The notes under the pieces are model-generated. The model was not told the origin of the DNA and made no database searches. It was given only the letters and a program-made list of their open reading frames with translations. 64,000 bases of DNA, taken from positions 2,294,001 through 2,358,000 of the forward strand of contig NZ_CP137003.1 in NCBI RefSeq assembly GCF_033110965.1, in the 5' to 3' direction. Numbering within the stretch: the stretch's first letter is position 1; every line of letters starts with the position of its first letter. Below are positions 22,936-31,797 of this stretch, one piece after another. Made by a program: the position numbers and the translations under genes. The stretch is from Raineyella sp. LH-20 (lineage in GTDB: Bacteria > Actinomycetota > Actinomycetes > Propionibacteriales > Propionibacteriaceae).

Positions 22936-24852
22936 ATGGACACCCTGATCAACATCGACAACGGCGGAACGCTCACCGACATCTGCGCGTGGGACGGTGA
23001 CGCGTTCACCTTCACCAAGACCCTGACCACACCGCAGGACCTCTCGGACTGCCTGTTCACCGGCCTGGAGAAGGTCTCTGCGGCGCTCTACGGTGAGGCC
23101 GATCTGGAGCGACTGCTGCACGGCACCCAACACCTCCGCTACTCGACCACCCAGGGGACGAATGCCCTGGTGGAGCGCCAGGGACCGATGATCGGCATCC
23201 TCACCACGATGCCGGGACTGGCCGACCTGATGCGGGGGAGCGACCCGGAACGCGAGCTGTTCACCGGGCTCGTCGGCGACCGGCACGCCCGGATCGATCT
23301 CGACGCGGGCAGCGCGGAGGAGGCCGACCGCGAGGCCGTCCGCCTGGTCACCCGGCTCACCACCTTGGGTGCCGGGCGGGTGGTGGTCGCGGGACACAGC
23401 CAGGAGGAGGAGCACCGGCTGCGCCACGTGCTGCTGCGCAGGTTCCCCCGCCACCTGCTCGGCTCGGTGCCGCTGCTCTATAGTTGGGACCTCGCCGGCG
23501 ACCGCAACGACGCCCGCCGGGTGTGGTCGTGCGTGATCAACTCCTTCCTGCACCCCACCATGGAGCGGTTCCTGTACGGCGCCGAACGCCGACTGCGGTC
23601 CTACCGGGTGGTCAATCCGCTACTCGTCTACCGCAACGACGGGGCCTCGTCCCGGGTGGCGAAGGCGGTGGCGCTGAAGACCTACTCCTCGGGGCCGCGG
23701 GGTGGTCTCGAGGGCACCGCGGCGCTGGCCCGGGTCTACCGGCTGGCACACACCGTGATGATGGACATCGGTGGCACCACCACCGACGTCGGTGTGGTGC
23801 AGGGCGGTCGGGTGGCACCCGACGAGCGGGGCACCGTCAAGGGGGTGCCGATCTCCTACCCGATGAGCAACGTGCACTCCAAGGGCGTCGGTGGCTCCTC
23901 GGTGATCGCCGTCCGCGACGGGGTGATCACCGTCGGCCCGCGGTCGGTCGGCGCCACCCCCGGCCCGGCCTGCTTCGGTTTCGGCGGGCGGCAGGCGACC
24001 ATCACCGATGTCAACCTGTTGCTCGGCGTGCTCGACCCCGACACGTACATGGACGGCACCTTCCGCCTGGATCCGGAGCGATCCCGCGCGGTCATCACCG
24101 AGACCATCGCCGCGCCGTTGGGCATCCCGCTCGAGGACGCCCTGATCCGGATGGAGCAGGCCTACTTCGCGGCGCTGGCGGACAGCTTCGCCCACGTCGT
24201 CACCCCGGAGACGACGCTCGCCGCCTTCGGCGGTGCCGGACCGATGAGTGCCGCCGGCGCCGCGCGGATCGCCGGCGTCCGCGACGTGCTCATCCCCCGT
24301 ACGGCCGCGGTGTTCTCCGCCTTCGGCATCTCCTTCTCCGACATCGGGAAGTCGTACGAGGTCGGCGTCCCGGTCCCGACGACCGAGGCGGTCCACGCCG
24401 CCCACGACGATCTCGTGGCGCGCGCCGAGCGGGACATGTTCCAGGAGGGATACGCCCTGGAGGACTGCCGACGTACGTGGACCCTGACGATCGAGGAGCC
24501 GGACGGCACCCTCGTCGAGTCGCGCGACTACCACCCGGGAGACCCGATCGACGCCGCCGGACGCCAGGTGTCCCTGCGTCTCACCGCCGCGGCACCGCTG
24601 CCGCACCCGGTGCTGCCGGACGACCGGGCGGTCGACGCCCGGACCGCGGCGGCCCACGACACCCGGCAGGTCCGCTCGGCCGCCGACCAGGTCGACACCG
24701 TGCCGGTGCACGTCCTTGACGACCTGCGGCCGGGCGACTCCGGGGCTGGCCCGGCGATCGTCGAGGGCCCCTTCTTCACCGCCCGCGTGCTGCCCGGCTG
24801 GGACTTCCGGGTCACCGCCGCCGGCGACCTGCTGCTCCGCGACGCCCGCTGA
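22936..24852 (+). CDS. Hydantoinase A/ketone carboxylase subunit, first HyuA-like paralogue
   Basis: ATP-binding ASKHA-fold subunit of an acetone/acetophenone carboxylase-type enzyme, which activates the ketone enol and bicarbonate by ATP hydrolysis. The 638-aa product has a first phosphate motif D8-N-G-G-T-L-T-D15 (Asn9 in the usually aliphatic second position) and a second motif DIGGTTTD near 277-284, plus SKGVGGSS and GPACFGFGG blocks. ATG 22936 follows GAGGAGAGGG. First gene of a same-strand operon with the gamma, second HyuA, HyuB and CoA-transferase genes. In size it corresponds to the smaller HyuA-like subunit of acetophenone carboxylase. A 5-oxoprolinase or hydantoinase role is less likely given the gamma-like subunit. 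Confidence 0.85.
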   Translation: MDTLINIDNGGTLTDICAWDGDAFTFTKTLTTPQDLSDCLFTGLEKVSAALYGEADLERLLHGTQHLRYSTTQGTNALVERQGPMIGILTTMPGLADLMRGSDPERELFTGLVGDRHARIDLDAGSAEEADREAVRLVTRLTTLGAGRVVVAGHSQEEEHRLRHVLLRRFPRHLLGSVPLLYSWDLAGDRNDARRVWSCVINSFLHPTMERFLYGAERRLRSYRVVNPLLVYRNDGASSRVAKAVALKTYSSGPRGGLEGTAALARVYRLAHTVMMDIGGTTTDVGVVQGGRVAPDERGTVKGVPISYPMSNVHSKGVGGSSVIAVRDGVITVGPRSVGATPGPACFGFGGRQATITDVNLLLGVLDPDTYMDGTFRLDPERSRAVITETIAAPLGIPLEDALIRMEQAYFAALADSFAHVVTPETTLAAFGGAGPMSAAGAARIAGVRDVLIPRTAAVFSAFGISFSDIGKSYEVGVPVPTTEAVHAAHDDLVARAERDMFQEGYALEDCRRTWTLTIEEPDGTLVESRDYHPGDPIDAAGRQVSLRLTAAAPLPHPVLPDDRAVDARTAAAHDTRQVRSAADQVDTVPVHVLDDLRPGDSGAGPAIVEGPFFTARVLPGWDFRVTAAGDLLLRDAR

Positions 24853-24902
24853 GCGAGCCCGATCCACCAGAGCCCGATCATCCGACCAGAAAGGACCAGA
24901 CC

Positions 24903-25331
24903 ATGCGAGTGCCCATGACCGAGTACCTCGTCATCGACCTCGACACCGAACGGTGGGTGTGCCGCGTGTGCTCCCATGACATCGGCGACGCGCGAGGCGA
25001 CTACAAGCGCGGCACCCTCGTCTACGACCGCGATCCGCGGGAGATCCACCAGCCGATCATCGATCCGGACCGCTACGAGTACACCTTCTCGCCGGACCCG
25101 GCGTTCTGCCGGATCCTCGAGTACTACTGCCCCGGCTGCGGCACCCAGATCGAGGCCGAATACCTGCCGCCGGGCCACCCGCCGACCGTCGACATGCTCA
25201 TCGACGTCGACGCGCTGCGCGGTCAGTGGGAGATCCGCGGCGTGGACGCCGAAGCCGTTCACAACTACGGCCCCGGTGACGATGCCGAGCGCAGGACCCC
25301 GGTGCCGCAGTCGCTGGGTCACCTTCACTGA
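24903..25331 (+). CDS. Small zinc-ribbon subunit, acetone carboxylase gamma-like
   Basis: A 142-aa protein with two CxxC knuckles (C20/C23 in WVCRVCSH and C76/C79 in YYCPGCG), as in the gamma subunit of acetone carboxylase and the 15-kDa subunit of acetophenone carboxylase. The zinc ribbon probably has a structural role in the complex. It is the most diagnostic subunit, since plain hydantoinases and oxoprolinases lack it. ATG 24903 lies 11 nt after GAAAGGA; the next in-frame Met is residue 5. Gaps of 50 bp before and 36 bp after fit one operon. Confidence 0.82.
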   Translation: MRVPMTEYLVIDLDTERWVCRVCSHDIGDARGDYKRGTLVYDRDPREIHQPIIDPDRYEYTFSPDPAFCRILEYYCPGCGTQIEAEYLPPGHPPTVDMLIDVDALRGQWEIRGVDAEAVHNYGPGDDAERRTPVPQSLGHLH

Positions 25332-25367
25332 ACGGCCCGCAGACCACCATCACTCCAAGGAGACCCC

Positions 25368-27497
25368 ATGAAGCGTATCTCCGTCGACATCGGCGGCACG
25401 TTCACCGACTGCTTCTTCGTCTGGGATCAGCAGTACGTCGAGGCCAAGGCCCTGACCACCCACCACAACCTCGCCCTCGGCTTCAACGAGGCACTCGACC
25501 TCGCCTGCTCGCGCGCCGGGCTCGACCGGTCCACCGTCCTCAGCGGCGTCGACTCCGTCCGCTACGCCACCACGCTGGGCACGAACGCGCTGATCGAGCG
25601 CAAGGGACCGAAGGTGGCAGCGATCGTCACCCACGGTTTCGAGGACACCATCCCGTTGTCCCGCGGCCGAGGCTACGGCGAGGGCCTGGACCAGGCCCTG
25701 CAGCAGAACCTCCCGGCCGCCGAGCGGCCCGAACCGATCGTGCCGCGCCGGCTGATCCGCTCGGTGAAGGAACGGGTCGACTCCGCCGGCCGGATCGTCG
25801 CCCGCCTCGACCCCGAGGACGTGCGGACGGTGCTGCGCGAGCTGGTCGACGCCGGCGCCGAGGCGATCGTCGTGTCCCTGGTCAACGCCACCGAGAACCC
25901 GGCGCACGAACTGGCCGTCCAGGAGATCTTCCTCGACGAGTTCCCGGCCCACGAGCTCGGCGCCATCCCGATCCTGCTCGGCCACCAGGTCTCGGGCCGC
26001 AAGGGCGAGTACGTACGGTCCACGTCGACGATCATCGACGGGTTCCTGCACGAGATCATGTTCCACGCCCTGTCGCAGCTGTCGAACAACCTGCGTGGCT
26101 CCGGCTACGACAAGCCGATGCTGGTCATCCACAACTCCGGTGGGATGGCGCAGATGAACTCGACCGACGCCCTGCAGACCATCCACTCCGGCCCGATCGC
26201 CGGGGTGGGCGCTGCCGAACACCTCAGCGCCGAGACCGGGCTGGGCCACGTCATCTCCACCGACATGGGCGGCACCTCGTTCGACATCGGCCTGGTGCCG
26301 GAGGGCGGGGTGAAGCACTACGACTTCCTGCCGACCATCGACCGGTGGCTCGTGTCGGTGCCGATGGTCCACCTGGACACCCTCGGCGCCGGCGGCGGCT
26401 CGATCGCCAGCTATGACCGGATCCACCACTCGATCAAGATCGGCCCCGAGTCGGCCGGCTCCAACCCGGGCCCGGCCTGCTACGACCGCGGCGGCCTGCG
26501 GCCCACCGTCACCGACGCCGACCTGCTGCTCGGCTACCTCGACCCGGACAACTACGCGAACGGCTACATCAAGCTCAACCCGCGCCGTGCCCGGTTCGCC
26601 ATGGAGGAGGCGCTCTGCGATCCGCTCGACCTCGACGTCCTCGACGTCGCCCGGTCGATCAAGGACGGGGTCGACGAGCAGATGGCCATCGGCATCGGCA
26701 AGGAACTGCGGGTCCGGGGCTACCTGCCGGAGGACTTCACCATGCTGGCGTACGGCGGCAACGGGCCGCTGCACGCCTGCGGCATCGCCCGGCACGCCGG
26801 CATCTCCCGCGTGCTGGCGCCGCCCTTCTCCTCGGTGTTCTCCGCCTGCGGCGCCGGCAACATGAAGCAGCTGCACTTCCACGAGCGCGGCGTCCACGTG
26901 ACCTTCTACAACGCGACCACCCGCGGCCTCTACGACGACTACGCCGAGTTCAACGCCGTGGTGGAGGACCTGGAGGCCCTCGGCCGGGAGGACCTCGTCC
27001 GCCAGGGGTTCGCCCCCGAGGACGTGCGCTACCGCCTGGAACTGGACATGCGCTATGGCAACCAGCTGCTCACCCAGGCCGTCACCGTCGAGGACATCGA
27101 CCGGGTCCGTGGCGTCGGTGACGTGCTGCACATCATCAAGAAGTTCGGCGACGTCTACAGCCACCGGTTCGGGGCGAGCAGCGCCGCCCCGGAGGCCGGG
27201 ATCCGCTGCAACACCATCCGGGTCGCGTCGTACGTCGCTGGCGACGTCGTCCGTTTCGACTCGCTCGACGCGGGCGGCCCGCGGACGGTGCCCGAGCCGG
27301 TGTCCCGACGAGACGTTGTCTTCATCGGCATCGACGGCCACATCGACACGGCCGTCTACGACGACAGTGCGCTCACCCCGGAGCACGTCATCCCGGGACC
27401 GGCGATCGTCACCACCCAGAACACCACCTTCCTGGTGGAGCCGGGCTGGCGCCTCGAGCCGACCCGCCAGGGCGCGGTCTGGTTCCTCCAGGACTGA
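25368..27497 (+). CDS. Hydantoinase A/ketone carboxylase subunit, second HyuA-like paralogue
   Basis: A 709-aa protein close in length to acetone carboxylase beta (AcxA) and HyuA. Phosphate motifs: DIGGTFTD at 7-14 and DMGGTSFD near 299-306, then LGAGGGSIA and NPGPACYDRGG. Together with the 638-aa paralogue it would give the carboxylase two ASKHA ATPase subunits, as in acetophenone carboxylase, whereas three-subunit acetone carboxylase has one. ATG 25368 follows CCAAGGAGA. The gap to the HyuB-like gene is 159 bp and contains hexamer repeats. Confidence 0.87.
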   Translation: MKRISVDIGGTFTDCFFVWDQQYVEAKALTTHHNLALGFNEALDLACSRAGLDRSTVLSGVDSVRYATTLGTNALIERKGPKVAAIVTHGFEDTIPLSRGRGYGEGLDQALQQNLPAAERPEPIVPRRLIRSVKERVDSAGRIVARLDPEDVRTVLRELVDAGAEAIVVSLVNATENPAHELAVQEIFLDEFPAHELGAIPILLGHQVSGRKGEYVRSTSTIIDGFLHEIMFHALSQLSNNLRGSGYDKPMLVIHNSGGMAQMNSTDALQTIHSGPIAGVGAAEHLSAETGLGHVISTDMGGTSFDIGLVPEGGVKHYDFLPTIDRWLVSVPMVHLDTLGAGGGSIASYDRIHHSIKIGPESAGSNPGPACYDRGGLRPTVTDADLLLGYLDPDNYANGYIKLNPRRARFAMEEALCDPLDLDVLDVARSIKDGVDEQMAIGIGKELRVRGYLPEDFTMLAYGGNGPLHACGIARHAGISRVLAPPFSSVFSACGAGNMKQLHFHERGVHVTFYNATTRGLYDDYAEFNAVVEDLEALGREDLVRQGFAPEDVRYRLELDMRYGNQLLTQAVTVEDIDRVRGVGDVLHIIKKFGDVYSHRFGASSAAPEAGIRCNTIRVASYVAGDVVRFDSLDAGGPRTVPEPVSRRDVVFIGIDGHIDTAVYDDSALTPEHVIPGPAIVTTQNTTFLVEPGWRLEPTRQGAVWFLQD

Positions 27498-27571
27498 CCG
27501 CCACCTCCACCGACCGTCGCAGCGCAGGTGCGCCGGCACCGCGTACGCCACCACCGCGTACGTCACCCGTG

Positions 27572-27639
27572 TGCATCAGAACCGCGTGCATCTGCATCTG
27601 CATCTGCATCAGAACCGTGTGCATCACATCGCGTGCATC
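27572..27639. repeat. Seven TGCATC hexamers in the gap before the HyuB-like gene
   Basis: TGCATC starts at 27572, 27587, 27593, 27599, 27605, 27620 and 27634; four copies are directly contiguous. GCATCAGAACCG occurs twice around them (27573-27584 and 27606-27617). The block lies between the second HyuA-like stop and the HyuB ribosome binding site. Its A/T content is higher than the surroundings. Confidence 0.9.
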
Positions 27640-27656
27640 AAAACAAAGGAGTCTTG

Positions 27657-29960
27657 ATGACCATCACCGACGACACTCCGACCACCGTCCTCACTGCGCA
27701 GGAGCAGCAGTGGGTGGACGAGTTCATGGACGAGACGACCCTGTTCCTGGGACCGGATCCCGAGATCATGCGCAGTCACAGCATCGCCGACCGGACACCC
27801 CGCGAGGACGAGGCCGTCGCCGCCGGCGTCGACCGCCTGGTGGTCGAACGGATCCGCAAGCGGATCGCCGGAGCCCTCGACGAGGGCTACGAGATGTGTG
27901 AGGCCCAAGGGGCGGCGCCCGGCGCGAAATGGGGCGACCTCACCACCGCGATCTACACCGCCCAGGGCGACGTCTCCTACCTCTCCTGCCACGGCGTCAT
28001 CGCCTTCAGCGCGATCCTGCACCACCCGATCCGCTACATCATGAAGTACTGGAAGGACGAGCCGACCGTCGGCATCCACCCCGGCGACGGCTTCATCCAC
28101 AACGACGCCCGGTTCGGCAATGTCCACAACACCGACCAGTCGATGATCATGCCGGTGTTCCGCGACGGTGAACTGATCGCCTGGGTGGCCGCCACCATCC
28201 ACGAGGGGGAGAACGGCGCCTGCGAGCCGGGCGGCATGCCGTCCGGCTCCGAGACACCGTTCGACGACGGGCTGCGGATGAGCCCGTTCAAGATCGTCGA
28301 GCAGGGACACCTGCGGCGCGACCTGCTCACCTTCCTGCAGCACTCGGTGCGCGATCCGAAGCTGCAGCTCGCCGACCTCAAGGTCAAGATGACCGCGGTC
28401 CGCAAGATCATCGACCGGATCGACCGGCTGATCGACGAAGTGGGCGTGGACGCCTTCATCGCCGCGCTGCGGATCACCGTCGAGGACGTGGACGTCGAGG
28501 TGCGCCGGCGGATCGCGGAGCTGCCCGACGGCACGTACCGGATGGACCAGTTCATGGACTCCACCCTCAAGGAGAACATCCTGATCAAGTTCGCCTGCGA
28601 GATCACCGTCAAGGGCGACCACATGACGGTCGACCTGCGCGGCACCGGCCCGGAGATCCTCAACCGTGCCATCAACTCCCCGCTGTGCTCGGTGAAGTCG
28701 ATGATGATGCAGGCGATCCTCGCGTTCTGGTGGCCCGACCTGCCGCGCTGCACCTCGGCGATGAGCTGCATCGACATCGTCTCGGACGAGGGCAGCTGGG
28801 CCGACGCGTCGTACGACGCTCCGATGGGCCAGTCGCTGCAGGCGTCCTTCCGCGGCTTCTCCGCCCTCCAGGCGCTCTACAGCCGAATGTCCTTCTCCAC
28901 CCCGCACAAATACAGCAACGTGGTGGCGAACTGGTTCAACCAGATCAACACCTTCCTGTGGGGTGGCATCACGCAGCACGGCGACGTCGTCGGCAACCTG
29001 TGCGCCGACCTCAACGGCATGCCGGGCGGCGCCAAGCCGTTCCGCGACGGCGAGGACGCCGTCTCCCCGCTGTTCTGCGCGATGGCCGACACCGCCGAGC
29101 AGGAGGTGATGGAGGAGGAGGTGCCGTTCATGCAGCTGGTGTCCAAGCGCCTGGTCCGCGACAACATGGGCTTCGGCAAGTTCACCGGTGGGATGGGCTA
29201 CGAGATGATCGTGGCCGCCGAGGGCACCCCGCAGTGGGGCTTCATGACGGTCACCTCCGGCGCGAAGTTCTCCTCCATCTACGGCATGTACGGCGGCTAC
29301 GGCTGCGGGACGTACCCGCTCGCGATGGTGAAGGGGACCAACGTCTACGAGCACATCCGCCAGGACAACACGAAGTTCGACCTGTCGATGTCGAAGGTGA
29401 TGAACGAGCGCCCGTTCCCCGAGGGCCGCTACTCCACCTACCACATGGGCCTGCAGTTCGACCTGGCCAAGGACGGCGAGCTCTACATGATCGCCCAGGG
29501 GGCGGGCGGCGGCTACGGCGATCCGTTGGAGCGTGACCCGCACGCCGTGATCAAGGATCTGGAACTCGCCCGGATCAGCCGGAAGGTCGCCGAGGACATC
29601 TTCGTGGTGCGCTACGACCCGGCCACCCTCCGTCTCGACGTGGACGGCACCCGGGAGGCCCGGGCGGAGGCCCGTCGGGCCCGGCTGCGCCGCGGCCGGC
29701 CGTACGACGAGTTCGTGGCGGACTTCGTCACCGACGAGCCGCCGGCCGACCTGGCGTACTACGGCTCCTGGGGGCCGGACCACACCGCGATCACCGCGAC
29801 CATCTTCGGGATCGACGGCCCCGAGCGGGTCACCGCCCCGCTCGGCGAGCTCCCGCCGGTGATGGTCCCGGACCGCCGCGAGGTGAAGATCGCCCAGCTC
29901 GAGCAGCGCCTCGCCGAGCTGGAGACCAGGCACGGCGAGAAGGTGCACCGCCTCGTCTGA
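27657..29960 (+). CDS. Hydantoinase B/ketone carboxylase subunit, HyuB (AcxB)-like
   Basis: Catalytic-type subunit carrying the carboxylation site in acetone/acetophenone carboxylases. The 767-aa product has the family block GDGFIHNDARFGNVHNTD, IHEGENGACEPGGMPSG and a Gly-rich C-terminal half with GAGGGYGDPLERDP, and ends in a short coiled coil (about 745-762). Length matches acetone carboxylase alpha. ATG 27657 follows AAAGGAG. An upstream in-frame extension to 27528 is rejected because it translates the hexamer repeat block. Confidence 0.88.
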   Translation: MTITDDTPTTVLTAQEQQWVDEFMDETTLFLGPDPEIMRSHSIADRTPREDEAVAAGVDRLVVERIRKRIAGALDEGYEMCEAQGAAPGAKWGDLTTAIYTAQGDVSYLSCHGVIAFSAILHHPIRYIMKYWKDEPTVGIHPGDGFIHNDARFGNVHNTDQSMIMPVFRDGELIAWVAATIHEGENGACEPGGMPSGSETPFDDGLRMSPFKIVEQGHLRRDLLTFLQHSVRDPKLQLADLKVKMTAVRKIIDRIDRLIDEVGVDAFIAALRITVEDVDVEVRRRIAELPDGTYRMDQFMDSTLKENILIKFACEITVKGDHMTVDLRGTGPEILNRAINSPLCSVKSMMMQAILAFWWPDLPRCTSAMSCIDIVSDEGSWADASYDAPMGQSLQASFRGFSALQALYSRMSFSTPHKYSNVVANWFNQINTFLWGGITQHGDVVGNLCADLNGMPGGAKPFRDGEDAVSPLFCAMADTAEQEVMEEEVPFMQLVSKRLVRDNMGFGKFTGGMGYEMIVAAEGTPQWGFMTVTSGAKFSSIYGMYGGYGCGTYPLAMVKGTNVYEHIRQDNTKFDLSMSKVMNERPFPEGRYSTYHMGLQFDLAKDGELYMIAQGAGGGYGDPLERDPHAVIKDLELARISRKVAEDIFVVRYDPATLRLDVDGTREARAEARRARLRRGRPYDEFVADFVTDEPPADLAYYGSWGPDHTAITATIFGIDGPERVTAPLGELPPVMVPDRREVKIAQLEQRLAELETRHGEKVHRLV

Positions 29961-29966
29961 CCCGCT

Positions 29967-30005
29967 GACCGGTGCCGTCGGTCCCCAGCGGCCGCGGCAC
30001 CGGTC
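29967..30005 (+). terminator. Intercistronic hairpin after the HyuB-like gene
   Basis: Perfect 10-bp arms GACCGGTGCC (29967-29976) and GGCACCGGTC (29996-30005), 6 bp after the stop and 43 bp before the next start. No T-tract. It could be a partial terminator or an mRNA-stabilising structure that lowers expression of the last genes. Confidence 0.5.
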
Positions 30006-30048
30006 GGGCCCCCACCATCGCCCCACCGCACCCTCCCGGGAGGACAAC

Positions 30049-30855
30049 GTGACCAGCTCCTTGCAGTCGCTCATCGCGGAGCGACCCCGTGGCCGCCGGC
30101 GGCCACTCCTGATCGACCATGACGCCTACGCGACGGCGGTCCTCCGCCAGGGCGCCGCCGTCCCGTGGACGGACGCTCCCGCCCTGGTGAGCCACCTCGC
30201 CCAGGTCACCGGCCTGCTCGACCCGGACGCCGTGTGGGTCGACATCGCCGCCCTCTACCGCGCGCGCTGCGCCGAACAGCCCGAGGTGGTCGCCGCGATG
30301 GGCGCCCGCTCCCGGCCCGGCGTCGCGCTGCGTACGCTGCTCGGCGACCAGCCCGGCACCGGACTCCTCGTCGACACCCTGCGGACGATCGCGGCGACCA
30401 GCCATCGTCCGCTCGTCCTGTCCCTGCCCTCGCCGGCGCGCTGGCTGCTCTGGGCGCACCAGGTGGCAGGCACGCCGCTGGAAGGGGTCGATGAGGAGCG
30501 CGCCGACGCCGCCTCGGTCTATCTCGCCGAATGGCTCGGCCACCTCGGCGAGCTGCCGGTGGCCCTGGTCGTCCTCGACGCCCGGGCCGAGGACGACGTG
30601 CCCGGAGCCGTGGAGCCGGAGTCGCTCGCCGCGTACGCCTCCGTGACGAACGTCGCCGGCCACTTCGGCTGGTCGATCGCCCTGCGGACCGACCGGGGCC
30701 TCGAGCTCGCCGAGACCGAGGCACGGGTCGCCGTGCTCACCGAGGCGTTCTGGACCGGTGCCGACGAGGTGCCCGAGGCGGACGCGCTGGTCGCCCCGAT
30801 CCCGGCATCCGCCGTGCCCGAACAGGTGCTCGACCGCCTCGCCCGGCTGTCCTGA
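30049..30855 (+). CDS. Unrecognised 268-aa protein, candidate fifth ketone carboxylase subunit
   Basis: Not recognised by a specific family motif. Soluble, no signal or membrane segment. The alternation of helices with short hydrophobic strands ([27 protein letters not shown]) suggests an alpha/beta barrel, and there is a faint resemblance to uroporphyrinogen decarboxylase/methionine synthase-type barrels. Position and size fit the fifth subunit (Apc5, about 34 kDa) of acetophenone carboxylase, which is needed for activity but is not part of the core complex. GTG 30049 follows CGGGAGGAC. Confidence 0.5.
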   Translation: MTSSLQSLIAERPRGRRRPLLIDHDAYATAVLRQGAAVPWTDAPALVSHLAQVTGLLDPDAVWVDIAALYRARCAEQPEVVAAMGARSRPGVALRTLLGDQPGTGLLVDTLRTIAATSHRPLVLSLPSPARWLLWAHQVAGTPLEGVDEERADAASVYLAEWLGHLGELPVALVVLDARAEDDVPGAVEPESLAAYASVTNVAGHFGWSIALRTDRGLELAETEARVAVLTEAFWTGADEVPEADALVAPIPASAVPEQVLDRLARLS

Positions 30856-30868
30856 TCCCCAGATCGGG

Positions 30869-30925
30869 GGCCGTACGCCCCCCAGGCCGTACGCCCCCCA
30901 GGACGATCGAGGGCCGTACGACCCT
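30869..30925. repeat. 16-bp tandem repeat and palindrome before the CoA-transferase genes
   Basis: Exact copies of a 16-bp unit (GGCCGTACG followed by six C and A) at 30869-30884 and 30885-30900. A related near-palindrome, AGGGCCGTACGACCCT, follows at 30910-30925. It occupies most of the 96-bp gap before the subunit A start. Confidence 0.85.
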
Positions 30926-30951
30926 GAACGAACCAGAAAGGAACGAAGGAG

Positions 30952-31797
30952 ATGGACAAGACCGTTGTCGAGGCCGCCCCGGCGGTCACCGCCGTACGAT
31001 CCGGGGCGATGCTCGCCGCCGGAGGGTTCGGCGTGTGCGGCATCCCCGCGGTGCTGCTCGCCGCGCTCAGCCGCACCGACGTCCGTGGACTCACCCTGGT
31101 GTCCAACAACTGCGGCATCGAGGGCACCGGCACCTCCCTGCTGCTGGAGAACCGGCAGGTGCACCGGCTGATCGCCTCGTACGTCGGGGAGAACAAGGAA
31201 CTCGAACGCCAGTACCTCGCCGGGGAGGTGGAGATCGAACTGAACCCCCAGGGCACCCTGGCGGAGCGGTTGCGAGCCGGCGGGGCGGGCATCGCCGCCT
31301 TCTACACCCGGACCGGCGTCGGGACCGTCGTCGCCGAGGGGGGCATGCCGATCCGCTATGCGGCCGACGGCTCGGTGGCCCTGGCATCGGCGCCGAAACC
31401 CACCGAGCTGCTGCCCTGGGACGGCGAGGACCAGGTGTTCGTCCGCGAACTCGCCCTGCGTCCCGACGTCGCCCTGGTGCGGGCCTGGCGGGGCGACCGG
31501 TTCGGCAACCTGGTCTTCCGGGAGGCGGCGCGCAACTTCAACCCGCTGTGCGCGATGGCCGCCCGGCACACGATCGCCGAGGTGGAGGAGCTGGTCGAGC
31601 CCGGGGAGCTGGATCCGGACGCGATCCACCTGCCGGGGGTGTTCGTCGACGCCGTGCTGCCGCTCACCCCGGAGCAGGCCGCCGACAAGGTGATCGAACG
31701 CCGGGTCGTCCGGCCCCGCCCGGACGGACGGCCAGGGACGACCGTTACCGCCGGAGCGTACGCCGGACCGCTGGCCACCGTGGGGGTCGCATCATGA
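30952..31797 (+). CDS. scoA: 3-oxoacid CoA-transferase, subunit A
   Basis: Transfers CoA, probably from succinyl-CoA, to a 3-oxoacid such as acetoacetate. The 281-aa product has the glutaconate-CoA-transferase fold with [13 protein letters not shown] near the N-terminus and [31 protein letters not shown], both typical of SCOT alpha subunits. ATG 30952 follows GAAGGA. It overlaps subunit B by ATGA, so the two are translationally coupled. The C-terminus has an extra 25-residue Pro/Gly/Ala tail. Downstream of a ketone carboxylase, the natural substrate is the 3-oxoacid product. Confidence 0.92.
   Translation: MDKTVVEAAPAVTAVRSGAMLAAGGFGVCGIPAVLLAALSRTDVRGLTLVSNNCGIEGTGTSLLLENRQVHRLIASYVGENKELERQYLAGEVEIELNPQGTLAERLRAGGAGIAAFYTRTGVGTVVAEGGMPIRYAADGSVALASAPKPTELLPWDGEDQVFVRELALRPDVALVRAWRGDRFGNLVFREAARNFNPLCAMAARHTIAEVEELVEPGELDPDAIHLPGVFVDAVLPLTPEQAADKVIERRVVRPRPDGRPGTTVTAGAYAGPLATVGVAS

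Noticed and set aside
27528-27656. In-frame extension of the HyuB-like protein through the hexamer repeats
   Set aside because: Translates to His/Arg/Ala/Ser low-complexity sequence unlike family N-termini; ATG 27657 has AAAGGAG upstream.
22936-29960. 5-oxoprolinase or hydantoinase operon
   Set aside because: HyuA/HyuB folds are shared, but the gamma-like zinc-ribbon subunit, CoA-transferase and AcoR-like regulator point to a ketone carboxylase.
27624-30074. Long minus-strand frame opposite the HyuB-like gene
   Set aside because: Antisense shadow rich in Val/Gly/His/Asp without motifs; the plus strand holds clear HyuB blocks.
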